Positions 36,554-45,640 of a DNA stretch of 64,000 nucleotides are shown piece after piece. The notes under the pieces are model-generated. The model was not told where the DNA came from and made no database searches. It saw nothing but the letters and a program-made list of their open reading frames with translations. Position 1 is the first letter of the stretch; every line of letters begins with the position of its first letter. The translations under genes and the position numbers were made by a program. Origin of the DNA: Candidatus Competibacteraceae bacterium (GTDB lineage: Bacteria > Pseudomonadota > Gammaproteobacteria > Competibacterales > Competibacteraceae); NCBI GenBank assembly GCA_016712625.1, contig JADJQQ010000001.1:868001-932000 (forward strand), read 5' to 3'.

Positions 36554-39112
36554 TTAACCCTGGCTCGACGAGGCTTTGCTGGCGGTCGTTCTAACGGTCC
36601 TTTTAGGAACCGCTACTTTGGCGGCGGGAGTTTTGGCGGAAACCGCCCTCGCGGCGGCGCCTTTAGCGGCTGCCGCCTTGGCGGCGGGTGTTGCGGAAAC
36701 CGCCGCTTTAGTCGTTGCCGCCTTGGTCGTTGCCTTGCTGGAGGGGCTTTTAGCAGGAGAGCCCTTGGCGGTCGAGCGGCGCGAGCTTGGTTTCTTATCA
36801 GGCGCCTCGCGCAGCAGCTTCTCACATTCGGCTAAAGTCAGACTGGCTGGTTCGCGTCCCTTCGGCAAACGGGCGTTTTTCTTGCCATCGGTAATGTAAG
36901 GACCAAATCGGCCGTTCAAAATCTGGATGGCGGAACCAGGGAACGCATGCAGTATCTTATTGGCGACCGCTTGTTGGTGGGCGGCGATCAGCTCCAGCGC
37001 GCGTTCGCGACTGACCGTGTAGGGATCTTCATCCTTCAATGAAACGTAGGTCTTGCCGTAACGCACGTAAGGGCCAAATCGACCGACGTTGGCTTGTATC
37101 GATTCACTCCGGTCGGTTGTTCCCAAGTCCCGCGGCAATTGAAACAAGGCCAGCGCCTCGTCCAGAGTCACCGTACCCAGGCGCTGATCGGGGCGCAAGC
37201 TGGCAAAACGGGGTTTATCGGGATCTTCCTTGACCCCAATTTGCGCGAAAGGCCCAAACCGGCCGATCCGCACCGAAACCAACTTACCAGTCTTGGGATC
37301 GTATCCCAATTCGCGGCTCTGCACGACCTCTTGCCGGGAAACGCTTTCCGTTTTCTCACCAACCAGCTGATTGAACGGGTCCCAGAATTCCCGCATCAAG
37401 GGCACCCAATCCTCTTCGCCACGCGATACCGCATCCAATTCGTCTTCCAGTCGCGCGGTGAAATCGTAATCGACATATTGGGTAAAGTGCTGGGTCAGGA
37501 AACGGTTGACGATCCGGCCGATGTCGGTGGGATTGAAACGGCGGCTGTCCAATACCGCATATTCGCGCGCCAGCAACGTCGAGATAATCGTGGCATAGGT
37601 GGAAGGGCGGCCGATGCCATATTCCTCCAACGCCTTCACCAGGCTGGCTTCAGAAAAACGGGGGGGCGGCTCGGTAAAATGCTGCTCCGGCCGCAGCGCC
37701 AACAGATCGACCAGTTGACCCTCCCGCAGCGGCGGGAGCACTCGATCATCGTCGTCCTCGCGTCGATCATCCACGCCTTCTTGATAGACCGCCATAAAAC
37801 CGGGCTCGGCGATTGTCGATCCAGTCGCACGGAAGGTATTACCGGGGCCGCAGCTTAAATCAATGGCGACGGTATCCAGGGTGGCCGCGATCATCTGGCA
37901 GGCCACGGTACGCTTCCATATCAAATCGTAGAGCGCGTACTGGTCGGTACTGAGCTGGGCGCGAATCGACTCCGGCGTCACCCCGACGGTGGTCGGTCTG
38001 ATCGCTTCGTGCGCTTCCTGGGCATTTTTGGCCTTGGTCTTGAACAGCCGGGCAGCGGTGGGTAAATTCCTCACGCCGTAGCGTTGAGCGATCAGCGCGC
38101 GAATCTCGCTGAGGGCGTCCTGCGCCAAATTCACCGAATCCGTGCGCATGTAAGTGATCAAGCCAACCGCGCCTTGGCCGGTGTCGATCCCTTCGTACAA
38201 CTGCTGCGCAACGCGCATGGTGCGCTGGGTCGAAAATCCCAGCTTGCGGGAAGCTTCCTGTTGCAGGGTGGAGGTCGTGAAGGGCGCGGCCGGATTACGT
38301 TTACGCTGCTTGCGCTCAATCCGCGCCACTCGTAACTGGCCGATAACCTCGGCGACCCCCGCGCCCGCCTCACTGGGCTGGGTGTGCGCGGCAAGCAACA
38401 GCGCCTGCTCCATGGCATGGGCTTGGGCGCTGTCAACGATGCTGAACTGGCTCAGCTTGGCGCCCGCGTACTCGACCAGCCGCGCCACGAACGGCTGATC
38501 AAGCTTGAGCGCGTCCGCTTCCAAGGTCCAGTATTCTCTGGGCTGAAAGCGCTCGATCTCTTCTTCGCGCTCGACGATCAACCGCAACGCCGGCGACTGC
38601 ACTCGGCCCGCTGACAAGCCGGGGCGGATCTTCTTCCACAACAGCGGCGACAGATTGAAACCGACTAGATAATCCAGTGCTCGCCGGGCTTGTTGGGCGT
38701 TGACCAGATCCAAGGACAGCGCGCGCGGATGGGCGACGGCATCCAAAATCGCCCGTTCGGTAATTTCATGAAATACCACGCGCTGTACCGGCTTGTCGCG
38801 CAGCAGATCCCGCTCCCGGAGAATTTCATACAGGTGCCAGGAAATAGCCTCGCCTTCGCGGTCCGGATCGGTAGCCAGATACAACGCATCGGCTTTAGCA
38901 GCCGCCTTGGCGATCGCATCGACATGACGCTCGTTCTTGTCGATGATCTGATATTTCATCGCAAAATCGCGTCCGGGATCGACAGCGCCCTCCTTGGGCA
39001 CCAGATCGCGCACATGACCGTACGAGGCTAGAATTTCGAAATCCTCGCCCAAATATTTTTTGATCGTTTTCGCCTTGGCCGGCGACTCCACGATAACCAG
39101 ATTTTTACTCAT
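36554..39112 (-). CDS. topA: DNA topoisomerase I with a lysine/alanine-rich tail
   Basis: TopA relaxes negatively supercoiled DNA. The Toprim domain (residues 1-130) has I-V-E-S-P-A-K-A-K-T and D-P-D-R-E-G-E; the nucleophile is Y321 in L-I-T-Y-M-R-T-D-S. The C-terminal region has beta repeats of the form N-G-R-F-G-P-Y-I-T-D-G-K-K in place of the cysteine zinc ribbons of E. coli; no C4 clusters are seen. The last 80 residues (about 772-852) are low-complexity Lys, Ala, Ser, Thr, Pro, resembling histone H1 tails. Total length 852. smg lies upstream, tsaC downstream. Confidence 0.96.
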   Translation of the reverse strand: MSKNLVIVESPAKAKTIKKYLGEDFEILASYGHVRDLVPKEGAVDPGRDFAMKYQIIDKNERHVDAIAKAAAKADALYLATDPDREGEAISWHLYEILRERDLLRDKPVQRVVFHEITERAILDAVAHPRALSLDLVNAQQARRALDYLVGFNLSPLLWKKIRPGLSAGRVQSPALRLIVEREEEIERFQPREYWTLEADALKLDQPFVARLVEYAGAKLSQFSIVDSAQAHAMEQALLLAAHTQPSEAGAGVAEVIGQLRVARIERKQRKRNPAAPFTTSTLQQEASRKLGFSTQRTMRVAQQLYEGIDTGQGAVGLITYMRTDSVNLAQDALSEIRALIAQRYGVRNLPTAARLFKTKAKNAQEAHEAIRPTTVGVTPESIRAQLSTDQYALYDLIWKRTVACQMIAATLDTVAIDLSCGPGNTFRATGSTIAEPGFMAVYQEGVDDRREDDDDRVLPPLREGQLVDLLALRPEQHFTEPPPRFSEASLVKALEEYGIGRPSTYATIISTLLAREYAVLDSRRFNPTDIGRIVNRFLTQHFTQYVDYDFTARLEDELDAVSRGEEDWVPLMREFWDPFNQLVGEKTESVSRQEVVQSRELGYDPKTGKLVSVRIGRFGPFAQIGVKEDPDKPRFASLRPDQRLGTVTLDEALALFQLPRDLGTTDRSESIQANVGRFGPYVRYGKTYVSLKDEDPYTVSRERALELIAAHQQAVANKILHAFPGSAIQILNGRFGPYITDGKKNARLPKGREPASLTLAECEKLLREAPDKKPSSRRSTAKGSPAKSPSSKATTKAATTKAAVSATPAAKAAAAKGAAARAVSAKTPAAKVAVPKRTVRTTASKASSSQG

Positions 39113-39220
39113 GAGCTTAGCGTCGGTAACTGGGATGGGAGGGCGCCCACCCGCTCAAATCCGCCGGCGCGACGGAAATTCAGGCGAGGCAGCAATAACA
39201 CGGATTTTTCTATGCGGAAT

Positions 39221-39691
39221 TTAATGAAGGTAGCCGGGAATTTCGTCGAATACCATATCTTCCAAACAAGCATAAGCTTCTTCTTGGCCGGGCTGGTTGA
39301 ACAACACCATCAGAATGATCCATTTCAGTTGTTGCAAGCCGATGTCATCCGCTTGCAACGCCATCACCCGATCAATCACCAATTCCCGAGTTTCCGAGCC
39401 GAGGATGCCGCCCTGTTCCAGAAACAGTAAAAATCCCCGGCATTCCACGTCGAGCTTGGCCAGTTCCGGTTGGACGTAAATTCGGTACGAGCTGGGGTTG
39501 ACCGACAGCGAAATCGCCTGCCGGTCGGCGAGGCTGTCGAGCCATTCAAAGGCTTGCTGAACCTCCCGCGACCGAAATCCGGCAGCCAACAATTCGCTTT
39601 GAATGGATTCACGGTCGGGATCAGGATCGGGATGATCGTCCATGTAGTTCTGAAACAGATACATCAGCACATCCAGCACGTTCTCTTTCAT
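39221..39691 (-). CDS. smg: Smg/DUF494 family protein
   Basis: A 156-residue cytoplasmic protein of the Smg family, whose molecular role is unknown. Seen are the conserved N-terminus (M-K-E-N-V-L-D-V-L-M-Y-L-F-Q-N-Y) and the R-G-F-L-L-F-L-E-Q-G-G-I-L region. Its place between dprA and topA is the standard context in gammaproteobacteria. A terminator separates it from dprA, so it may have its own promoter or depend on read-through. Confidence 0.9.
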   Translation of the reverse strand: MKENVLDVLMYLFQNYMDDHPDPDPDRESIQSELLAAGFRSREVQQAFEWLDSLADRQAISLSVNPSSYRIYVQPELAKLDVECRGFLLFLEQGGILGSETRELVIDRVMALQADDIGLQQLKWIILMVLFNQPGQEEAYACLEDMVFDEIPGYLH

Positions 39692-39713
39692 TCAAACGTT
39701 CACCTTGGAAAAT

Positions 39714-39738
39714 AAAAACCCTCGCCATCCGCGAGGGT
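39714..39738 (-). terminator. Rho-independent terminator after dprA
   Basis: Read on the minus strand, a 7-base GC stem (arms at 39731-39737 and 39719-39725, loop of five) is followed by five T bases (39718-39714) and more T beyond. It lies between dprA and smg. Confidence 0.8.
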
Positions 39739-39772
39739 GTGAAACCGCCGCCCCTTGGAGCGACGGCCGGCA

Positions 39773-40855
39773 TCATGGTTTCAGGCGACAGTACAAGCCG
39801 CCGGGGACCACCGCCGCATAACCTTCCAACTCCAAAATGAGCAGCATGGAGGAAAGCACTTCAACCGTCAATCCGCAGCGTTCGACCAGCAGATCGATTC
39901 CCACGGGCTCTTCGCCCATGGCGGCCAGCAGGCGTCGGTAATCCTCGTCCAAGGAAGCTGTCGTCGCCACCGGCGGCGTAACCGCGATTTCATCGTCGCC
40001 GACCGCCGCGAGCGCGCCCAACTCTTCCAAAATGTCAGCGGCGGTTTCCACAAGCTTTGCACCTTGCCGGATCAAGGCATGACAGCCCTTGGCCAAGGGA
40101 TTGTGAATGGAACCGGGGATGGCAAAAACCTCTCGGCCCTGATCGAGCGCCAAGCGGGCCGTAATCAGCGAACCGCTCTGGATGGCCGCTTCCACCACCA
40201 GCACGCCCAGCGCCAAGCCGCTGATCAGGCGATTTCGTCGCGGGAAATTCTCCGCTAGCGGCGGCGTGCCGGTTGGCAATTCCGAGATCAGCGCTCCGCG
40301 TTCGGCGATCAGGCGCGCCAGGTCCCGGTGCTTGGCTGGGTAAACCTGGTCCAGGCTGGTACCCATCACCGCGATAGTCTGGCCGCCACCCGCCAGTGCC
40401 CCCTGATGCGCGGCGGCATCGATGCCAAGCGCCAAACCGCTGGTAATGGCGATACCGCCGCCCGCCAGATGCGCCGCAAACTGCCGGGCGGTTTCCCGGC
40501 CTGACGGGGTGGGATTGCGGGTACCGACCACGGCCAATTGCGGCATCCGCAGACACGCTAGGTCGCCGTGCACAAACAGCAAGGGAGGGGCTTGGGGGAT
40601 TTGCCGCAACAACGCGGGATAGCGGGAGTCATCCAGCGGCAATAAATGATTGTCGGGGCGTTCCAACCAAGCCAAATCCTGTTCGACGCGCCGCCAGTCG
40701 GGGTTACGCAAATAATCGAGGGCCACATCGGGCATACCCAACCGCGCCCACTCGGCGCGATCGGCCGCCAAGGCAACCGCCGCTGAGCCAAAATGCTCCA
40801 GCAAGCGGGCGCACCGCACCGGGCCGATGCCCGGCGCCCGCAACAGCGCCAGCAA
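39773..40855 (-). CDS. dprA: DNA processing protein DprA
   Basis: DprA binds incoming single-stranded DNA and loads RecA during natural transformation. The Rossmann core shows G-T-R-N-P-T, G-L-A-L-G-I-D-A-A-A-H, P-R-R-N-R-L-I-S-G-L and G-S-L-I-T-A-R, and a winged-helix domain forms the last 60 residues. The start is uncertain: TTG 40855 begins at L-L-A-L-L-R-A-P-G-I-G-P, but codons for A-D-P-A-W upstream also look homologous and no ATG is available. The true start may lie inside the end of the lysM gene. Confidence 0.92.
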   Translation of the reverse strand: MLALLRAPGIGPVRCARLLEHFGSAAVALAADRAEWARLGMPDVALDYLRNPDWRRVEQDLAWLERPDNHLLPLDDSRYPALLRQIPQAPPLLFVHGDLACLRMPQLAVVGTRNPTPSGRETARQFAAHLAGGGIAITSGLALGIDAAAHQGALAGGGQTIAVMGTSLDQVYPAKHRDLARLIAERGALISELPTGTPPLAENFPRRNRLISGLALGVLVVEAAIQSGSLITARLALDQGREVFAIPGSIHNPLAKGCHALIRQGAKLVETAADILEELGALAAVGDDEIAVTPPVATTASLDEDYRRLLAAMGEEPVGIDLLVERCGLTVEVLSSMLLILELEGYAAVVPGGLYCRLKP

Positions 40856-40893
40856 CCAGGCCGGATCGGCGGCTGAAGGCGTGAGCTCCCGGC

Positions 40894-42048
40894 TCAGGGG
40901 GTAGTCACCCGATCCTGCAAGCGGATGGCGCGTTCGATCTGCATCACCAAGGCATAGCTGACCAGATCGTGCGCCTTGTATACCATCAGTAGCCCGGCCC
41001 GCTCGCCCGGCACTTTGGCGGGCTTGCCGCTCACCGGATCGTCGATCCAGCGATCCTTGCCAAAAACCGCCAGCACATGGCCGGGTTCGATGCCTTCCTG
41101 AGTGCCCAAATTGATAATGACGCTGCTGTATTGTGTGATCTGAGTGATATCGGGATCAAGCCTGGCAATGATGGAGCCTTCGGTATCGGGCGGCACCGAA
41201 TGCGGCTCGAAATTGTACAGTTCAGGCTCTTCCTCGATCTCCAGCAACCGGTCACCGGCGCGAACCGGCGCGATGGTATTGGCCAACAGGAAGCTGGCCG
41301 GATCTTCATCCCGCTCCAGCACCGCCTGGCCCAGATAGATGCCGATTTGTCCCAACGAACGGTTGGAGCCGGGTTCACGCAATTCTTCGCCGGGACGGAA
41401 CACTTGATAGCGCGGCTGGTCGAAATTGGCGCCTCGGCCGTAAACGCGGTCGCGATCGGCGTAAATTACTTGCGCGTCGTCATCGCCCAGAATATAGGGC
41501 ATTTGCCGCCAGTTGGCCGCGCTCAGGATCTCGCCGCGTTTGAGAAACGACTCGACCGCATCGCGGGGCACCGGCGGGATGGGCTGCGTCAGTTCCTCCA
41601 CCCGTACCTGGGGCGTTAATTTCAACAGCGGAACCGCTTCGCGCCCAGCGATTTCCAACTGTGGATTGCCGTTAGGATCGTGGCTGAAGCGCAACACATC
41701 GCCGGGATAGATGCGGTGGGGATTGCGCACCTGGGGATTTTGTCGCCAAATCCGTCGCCACTGCCAAGGACTTTGGAGAAATCGCGCAGCGATCGACCAT
41801 AGGGTGTCGCCCGCGGCCACCGTGTAGGTCTGGGGGTGATCCGGCCGCAACGCGAGCGGGCCTTCGACGGCGAGCGCGCCGGAGCTTCTGGGGCTGGCGG
41901 GTCCCGACGATCCCGACAATAGAGCCGGTTCGCCGCCGACTGGCTTGGATTCGGGCCGGGAAGGTGGTTGCGCGCACGATCCGAGCAGGAGCCCTGTCGC
42001 TAGCAACAGAGCGGTTCCGAGATGCCTTGAGGAACGCGTGATGTTCAT
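40894..42048 (-). CDS. LysM-domain lipoprotein
   Basis: A 384-residue lipoprotein: signal ending in the lipobox L-G-S-C with C25, then a Pro/Ser-rich linker. A LysM peptidoglycan-binding domain follows at about 74-121 (Y-T-V-A-A-G-D-T-L-W-S-I-A...N-P-H-R-I-Y-P-G-D-V-L). The remaining 260 residues are a family-specific region of unknown role. The same gene stands upstream of dprA in many gammaproteobacteria, divergent from def, as here. A periplasmic or outer-membrane cell-wall role is inferred. Confidence 0.88.
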   Translation of the reverse strand: MNITRSSRHLGTALLLATGLLLGSCAQPPSRPESKPVGGEPALLSGSSGPASPRSSGALAVEGPLALRPDHPQTYTVAAGDTLWSIAARFLQSPWQWRRIWRQNPQVRNPHRIYPGDVLRFSHDPNGNPQLEIAGREAVPLLKLTPQVRVEELTQPIPPVPRDAVESFLKRGEILSAANWRQMPYILGDDDAQVIYADRDRVYGRGANFDQPRYQVFRPGEELREPGSNRSLGQIGIYLGQAVLERDEDPASFLLANTIAPVRAGDRLLEIEEEPELYNFEPHSVPPDTEGSIIARLDPDITQITQYSSVIINLGTQEGIEPGHVLAVFGKDRWIDDPVSGKPAKVPGERAGLLMVYKAHDLVSYALVMQIERAIRLQDRVTTP

Positions 42049-42082
42049 GTGTCCTTGCTCATCATTCTTCGGAGAAACGGGC

Positions 42083-42104
42083 GGGAGTGTAACGGATCAC
42101 TCCC
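42083..42104. promoter_or_regulatory. palindrome in the divergent lysM/def intergenic region
   Basis: GGGAGTG (42083-42089) and CACTCCC (42098-42104) form a perfect 7-base inverted repeat with an 8-base spacer between two divergent genes, fitting an operator or a 5' hairpin of the lysM transcript. A TATGAT at 42142-42147 could be the -10 of def, though without a clear -35. Confidence 0.35.
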
Positions 42105-42202
42105 ATCGCGCAAAGTATAGCTCCCTCGCGGTAGTTTCTCGTATGATTTCCACATGAAAAGATTGTTGAATGATCAAAAATTAAGGTGTTCGTGGAGTTA
42201 TC

Positions 42203-42715
42203 ATGGCACGATTGACCATATTGCACTATCCCGATCCTCGGTTGCGCAAGCCAGGCGTGGCGGTGGAAACCGTCGATGATGGCGTGCGCGCCCTGATCGA
42301 TGACATGCTAGAGACCATGTACGCCGCGCCTGGCATCGGTTTGGCCGCAACCCAGGTCAATGTCCAAAAACGGATTGTGGTCATGGACTTGTCCGAAGAG
42401 AAAAACCAGCCACTGGCGTTCATCAATCCGACCCTGCTGGAACGGGAAGGTGAAAGTGAATCCGAAGAGGGGTGTTTATCGGTACCCGGCTTCTATGAAA
42501 CGGTTCAACGAGCGGAACGGGTGCGGCTCAGCGCCTTGGGTCGCGACGGCGAGCCGCTCGACTTAGAGGCCACTGGCTTGCTGGCGGTGTGTATCCAACA
42601 TGAACTCGATCACCTCAATGGCAAATTATTCGTGGATTACTTATCCGCCTTAAAACGTGACCGAATTCGGAAAAAGTTGGAAAAGCAAGCTCGGCAAGAG
42701 GCACACACATCCTGA
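42203..42715 (+). CDS. def: peptide deformylase
   Basis: Def removes the formyl group from the initiator methionine of new proteins. The three metal/active-site motifs are complete: G-I-G-L-A-A-T-Q, E-E-G-C-L-S-V-P-G and Q-H-E-L-D-H-L-N-G. Length is 170 residues (E. coli 169). fmt follows, so the formylation and deformylation enzymes are co-expressed. Confidence 0.97.
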   Translation: MARLTILHYPDPRLRKPGVAVETVDDGVRALIDDMLETMYAAPGIGLAATQVNVQKRIVVMDLSEEKNQPLAFINPTLLEREGESESEEGCLSVPGFYETVQRAERVRLSALGRDGEPLDLEATGLLAVCIQHELDHLNGKLFVDYLSALKRDRIRKKLEKQARQEAHTS

Positions 42716-42812
42716 TGATGGCTGCATTCGATGGTCTGGACTCGATCCCGCCGGCAGTCAGGCGGGGCCAGCTCGCTGGGGCCTGCTCTTCTGCCCAATC
42801 CACCTTCAGCCC

Positions 42813-43758
42813 ATGACCGCTTGGCCACGTCTGATTTTCGCGGGTACTCCCGAATTCGCCGTTCCGAGCCTCCGAGCCTTGCTGGAAACCGGCGATGGAC
42901 CTGTTGCCGTTTACACGCAGCCGGATCGGCCGGCCGGCCGCGGCCGCCAGCTCCGCCCCAGTCCGGTGAAAACGCAGGCGCTGGCCGCGGATATTCCGCT
43001 TTACCAACCTGCCACCTTGCGCGATCCGCTCGCCCAGGCTGAGCTGGCCGCCCTGAAGCCAGACTTGCTGGTGGTAGCCGCCTATGGACTGATCCTGCCG
43101 CCGGCGGTGCTGGCGCTACCCCGACTAGGCTGCGTTAACGTCCATGCTTCGCTGCTGCCGCGCTGGCGCGGCGCGGCGCCGATCCAGCGCGCCATTTTGG
43201 CGGGCGACAGTGAAACGGGCATCTGCCTCATGAAGATGGACGCTGGCCTAGACACGGGACCGGTTTATGCCCGCGCCCGCTGCCCGATTCCGCGGGGCCT
43301 TACGGGCGGCGAACTGCACGACCGGCTGGCCACGCTGGGCGCCGTCACGTTGCGTGACCTGCTGCCTGACCTGTTAGCCGGCAACCTGATCGCGGAGCCG
43401 CAAGATCCTAGCCAAGCGAGCTACGCTCCCAAACTGGAAAAAACCGAGGCTGGGCTGGATTGGCATCGGCCAGCGCTGGAACTGGAACGGCAAGTGCTGG
43501 CTTTCAATCCGCAGCCGGTCGCCCAGACCCAGATTAACGACCAGACCCTGCGTGTTTGGCGGGCGCGCGCGGAGATTGAGCCGCACGATGCGGTTCCCTG
43601 GCACCGTACTGCGGGAGGGACCAACGGGGATCGTTGTCGCCACGGGCGCTGGCGTGTTGCATTTAATCGAAGTGCAATTACCCGGTGGACGGCCGTTGCC
43701 CGCCGCCGCGTTTCTGGCGGCCCATCGGCTGGCTGGCCAGCGACTGCGCACGATATGA
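42813..43758 (+). CDS. fmt: methionyl-tRNA formyltransferase, frameshifted
   Basis: Fmt formylates initiator Met-tRNA from 10-formyltetrahydrofolate. The catalytic region (N-V-H-A-S-L-L-P-R-W-R-G-A-A-P-I) and G-L-D-T-G-P-V-Y are intact. The frame breaks at about 43575-43595: after R-A-E-I-E-P-H-D-A the C-terminal domain continues in another frame (P-G-T-V-L-R-E-G-P-T-G-I-V-V-A-T) to a stop at 43756-43758. One extra base explains the shift and restores 314 residues, as in E. coli (315). ATG 42813 is chosen from homology. Its corrected stop overlaps the rsmB start by ATGA. Confidence 0.92.
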
Positions 43759-45064
43759 ACGTTCGTGGCATCGCCGCTCAAACGCTGGGGCAAGTGCTGG
43801 GCGGGGGCAGATCGCTGGCTACCGCGCTGCCGCCGGCTCTCAGCAGAACCCCTCCTCGCGACCACGGCTTGCTCCAGGAGCTCTGTTATGGCGTTTGTCG
43901 CTGGCACCCCCAATTGCAAGCGCTGCTCGATCATCTGTTGATCCGACCGCTGGCGGGAGCGGAACACATGGTGCGCGCGCTGCTGCTGACCGGCCTGTAC
44001 CAATTGTGGCACCTGCGAATTCCGGAGCACGCCGCCGTGGCCGAGACCGCCGCCGCCGCTCGCCAGCTCCAAAACCCTGGGCGGTAGGGCTGATCAACGC
44101 CGTATTGCGAACCGCCCTACGGCGGCAATCAGAATTGACGGCAACGCTGGCCACCGATCCGCAAGCCGCCACCGCTCACCCTTACTGGCTGTTGGAACAA
44201 CTGCGGCAAGACTGGCCAGACCACTGGCCCGCCCTCATCGCCGCCAACAATGCCCGGCCGCCGCTCGCCCTGCGCATCAATCAACAGCGCCTGGATCGCG
44301 AACACTACCAGTCATGGCTAGCCCAGACCGGCCGGCTGGCCGCCGCCGTACCAGAAGTACCGACCGCGCTGATCTTGGATGAGCCGACCGAGGTCACTAC
44401 CCTGCCGGGTTTTGCAGACGGTTGGTTATCGGTGCAAGATGCCGCCGCGCAACTGGCCGCGCCACTGCTGGAACTTCAGGCCGGACACCGCGTGCTGGAT
44501 GCCTGCGCGGCGCCCGGCGGAAAAACCGGACATCTGCTTGAACTGGAACCGAAATTGGATTTGATTGCTCTCGATCGGGATGCGGGTCGGCTGGAACAGG
44601 CGCGGGATAACTTGCGTCGGTTACAACTGACCGCTCGCCTAGTCGCCGGCGATGCCTGTCGGCCGGCGGATTGGTGGGATGGCCTCCCCTATGATCGAAT
44701 TCTTGTGGACGCGCCCTGTTCGGCCACCGGCGTGATCCGCCGCCATCCCGACATCAAGCTGAGACGGCGGGACCGGGACATCGCCGGGCTGGCCGCCCAA
44801 CAGCTTGCCATCCTCGCCAGCCTGTGGCCCCTGCTGCGGCCGGGTGGCCGCTTGCTGTACGCGACCTGCTCGGTGTTGCGGCGAGAAAATGAAGGCGTGA
44901 TCGCCGCCTTTCTTGAAGGCCATCCCGACGCCCGCGAACGACCTATCCTTGCCACGTGGGGCCACGCCCTGCCACACGGCCGCCAGCTTCTCCCTGGCGA
45001 GGCCAACATGGATGGTTTCTATTATGCCGACCTGTGCAAGCAGGCCGTAATTTCTGGGATTTGA
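43755..45064 (+). CDS. rsmB: 16S rRNA (cytosine-967)-C5-methyltransferase, frameshifted
   Basis: RsmB methylates C967 of 16S rRNA. The N-terminal NusB-like domain is read in one frame up to A-A-A-A-R-Q-L. At an AAAA run (44071-44074) the frame changes and continues K-P-W-A-V-G-L-I-N-A-V-L-R. The catalytic cysteines lie in V-D-A-P-C-S-A-T-G and Y-A-T-C-S-V. One missing base restores about 436 residues (E. coli 429). ATG 43755 overlaps the fmt stop. Confidence 0.92.
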
Positions 45065-45066
45065 TC

Positions 45067-45640
45067 ATGCCAGCCAACAGGTGGATTGGGATATTGAGCC
45101 GCGTCACCTGCTGGTTGCTGCTTGCCTGGGGTCTGCTCAGTATTCCGGCGCAGGCCGCCGGCTTCGAGGTCATTACCGCCTCTAGCCGACTGGAAGGTGG
45201 CGTTTATCGGCTTAATGCCCGACTTGAATACCATTTTCAGCAAGCCAGCGCTGGAGGCGCTGGAAAACGGCGTACCGCTCACGATAGAACTTGAGATGGA
45301 GGTACGCCGCCGCCGCTCCTGGTTATGGGCGGAAACAATTTACTCCCTGACCCAGCGCTTCAAAATGGAGTATCACGCACTGAGCCGGCAATATTTGGTT
45401 AATAACCTCAACAGCGGCGAGCGTCGCAGCTTCCCCAGCCGGAATGCCGCGCTGGATTTCATGGGCCAGATCAACGGCTTCCCTCTGCTCGACCAAGGCT
45501 TGTTAACCTCCAACGAAAAATATGAAGGCGCGCTTCGAGCCGCCCTTGATATCGAATCGCTGCCGGCCCCGTTACGGCTGTTCACGTATCTCTCTGACGA
45601 CTGGCGACTCACCAGCGAGTGGTACACATGGTCGCTCTAA
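45067..45640 (+). CDS. DUF4390 protein, frameshifted
   Basis: A predicted exported protein of unknown function that sits between rsmB and ntrY in many gammaproteobacteria. A signal peptide (residues 1-31, ending A-Q-A-A) is followed by F-E-V-I-T-A-S-S-R-L-E-G-G-V-Y. At a TTTT run (45234-45237) the frame shifts; dropping one T joins L-E-Y-H to F-S-K-P-A-L-E-A-L-E-N-G-V-P, the family's conserved segment, giving 190 residues. The end overlaps the ntrY start. Confidence 0.8.

Noticed and set aside
36560..36800. Low-complexity coding repeats as a CRISPR-like or satellite array
   Set aside because: They are in frame with topA and encode its Lys/Ala-rich tail; no regular spacer pattern.
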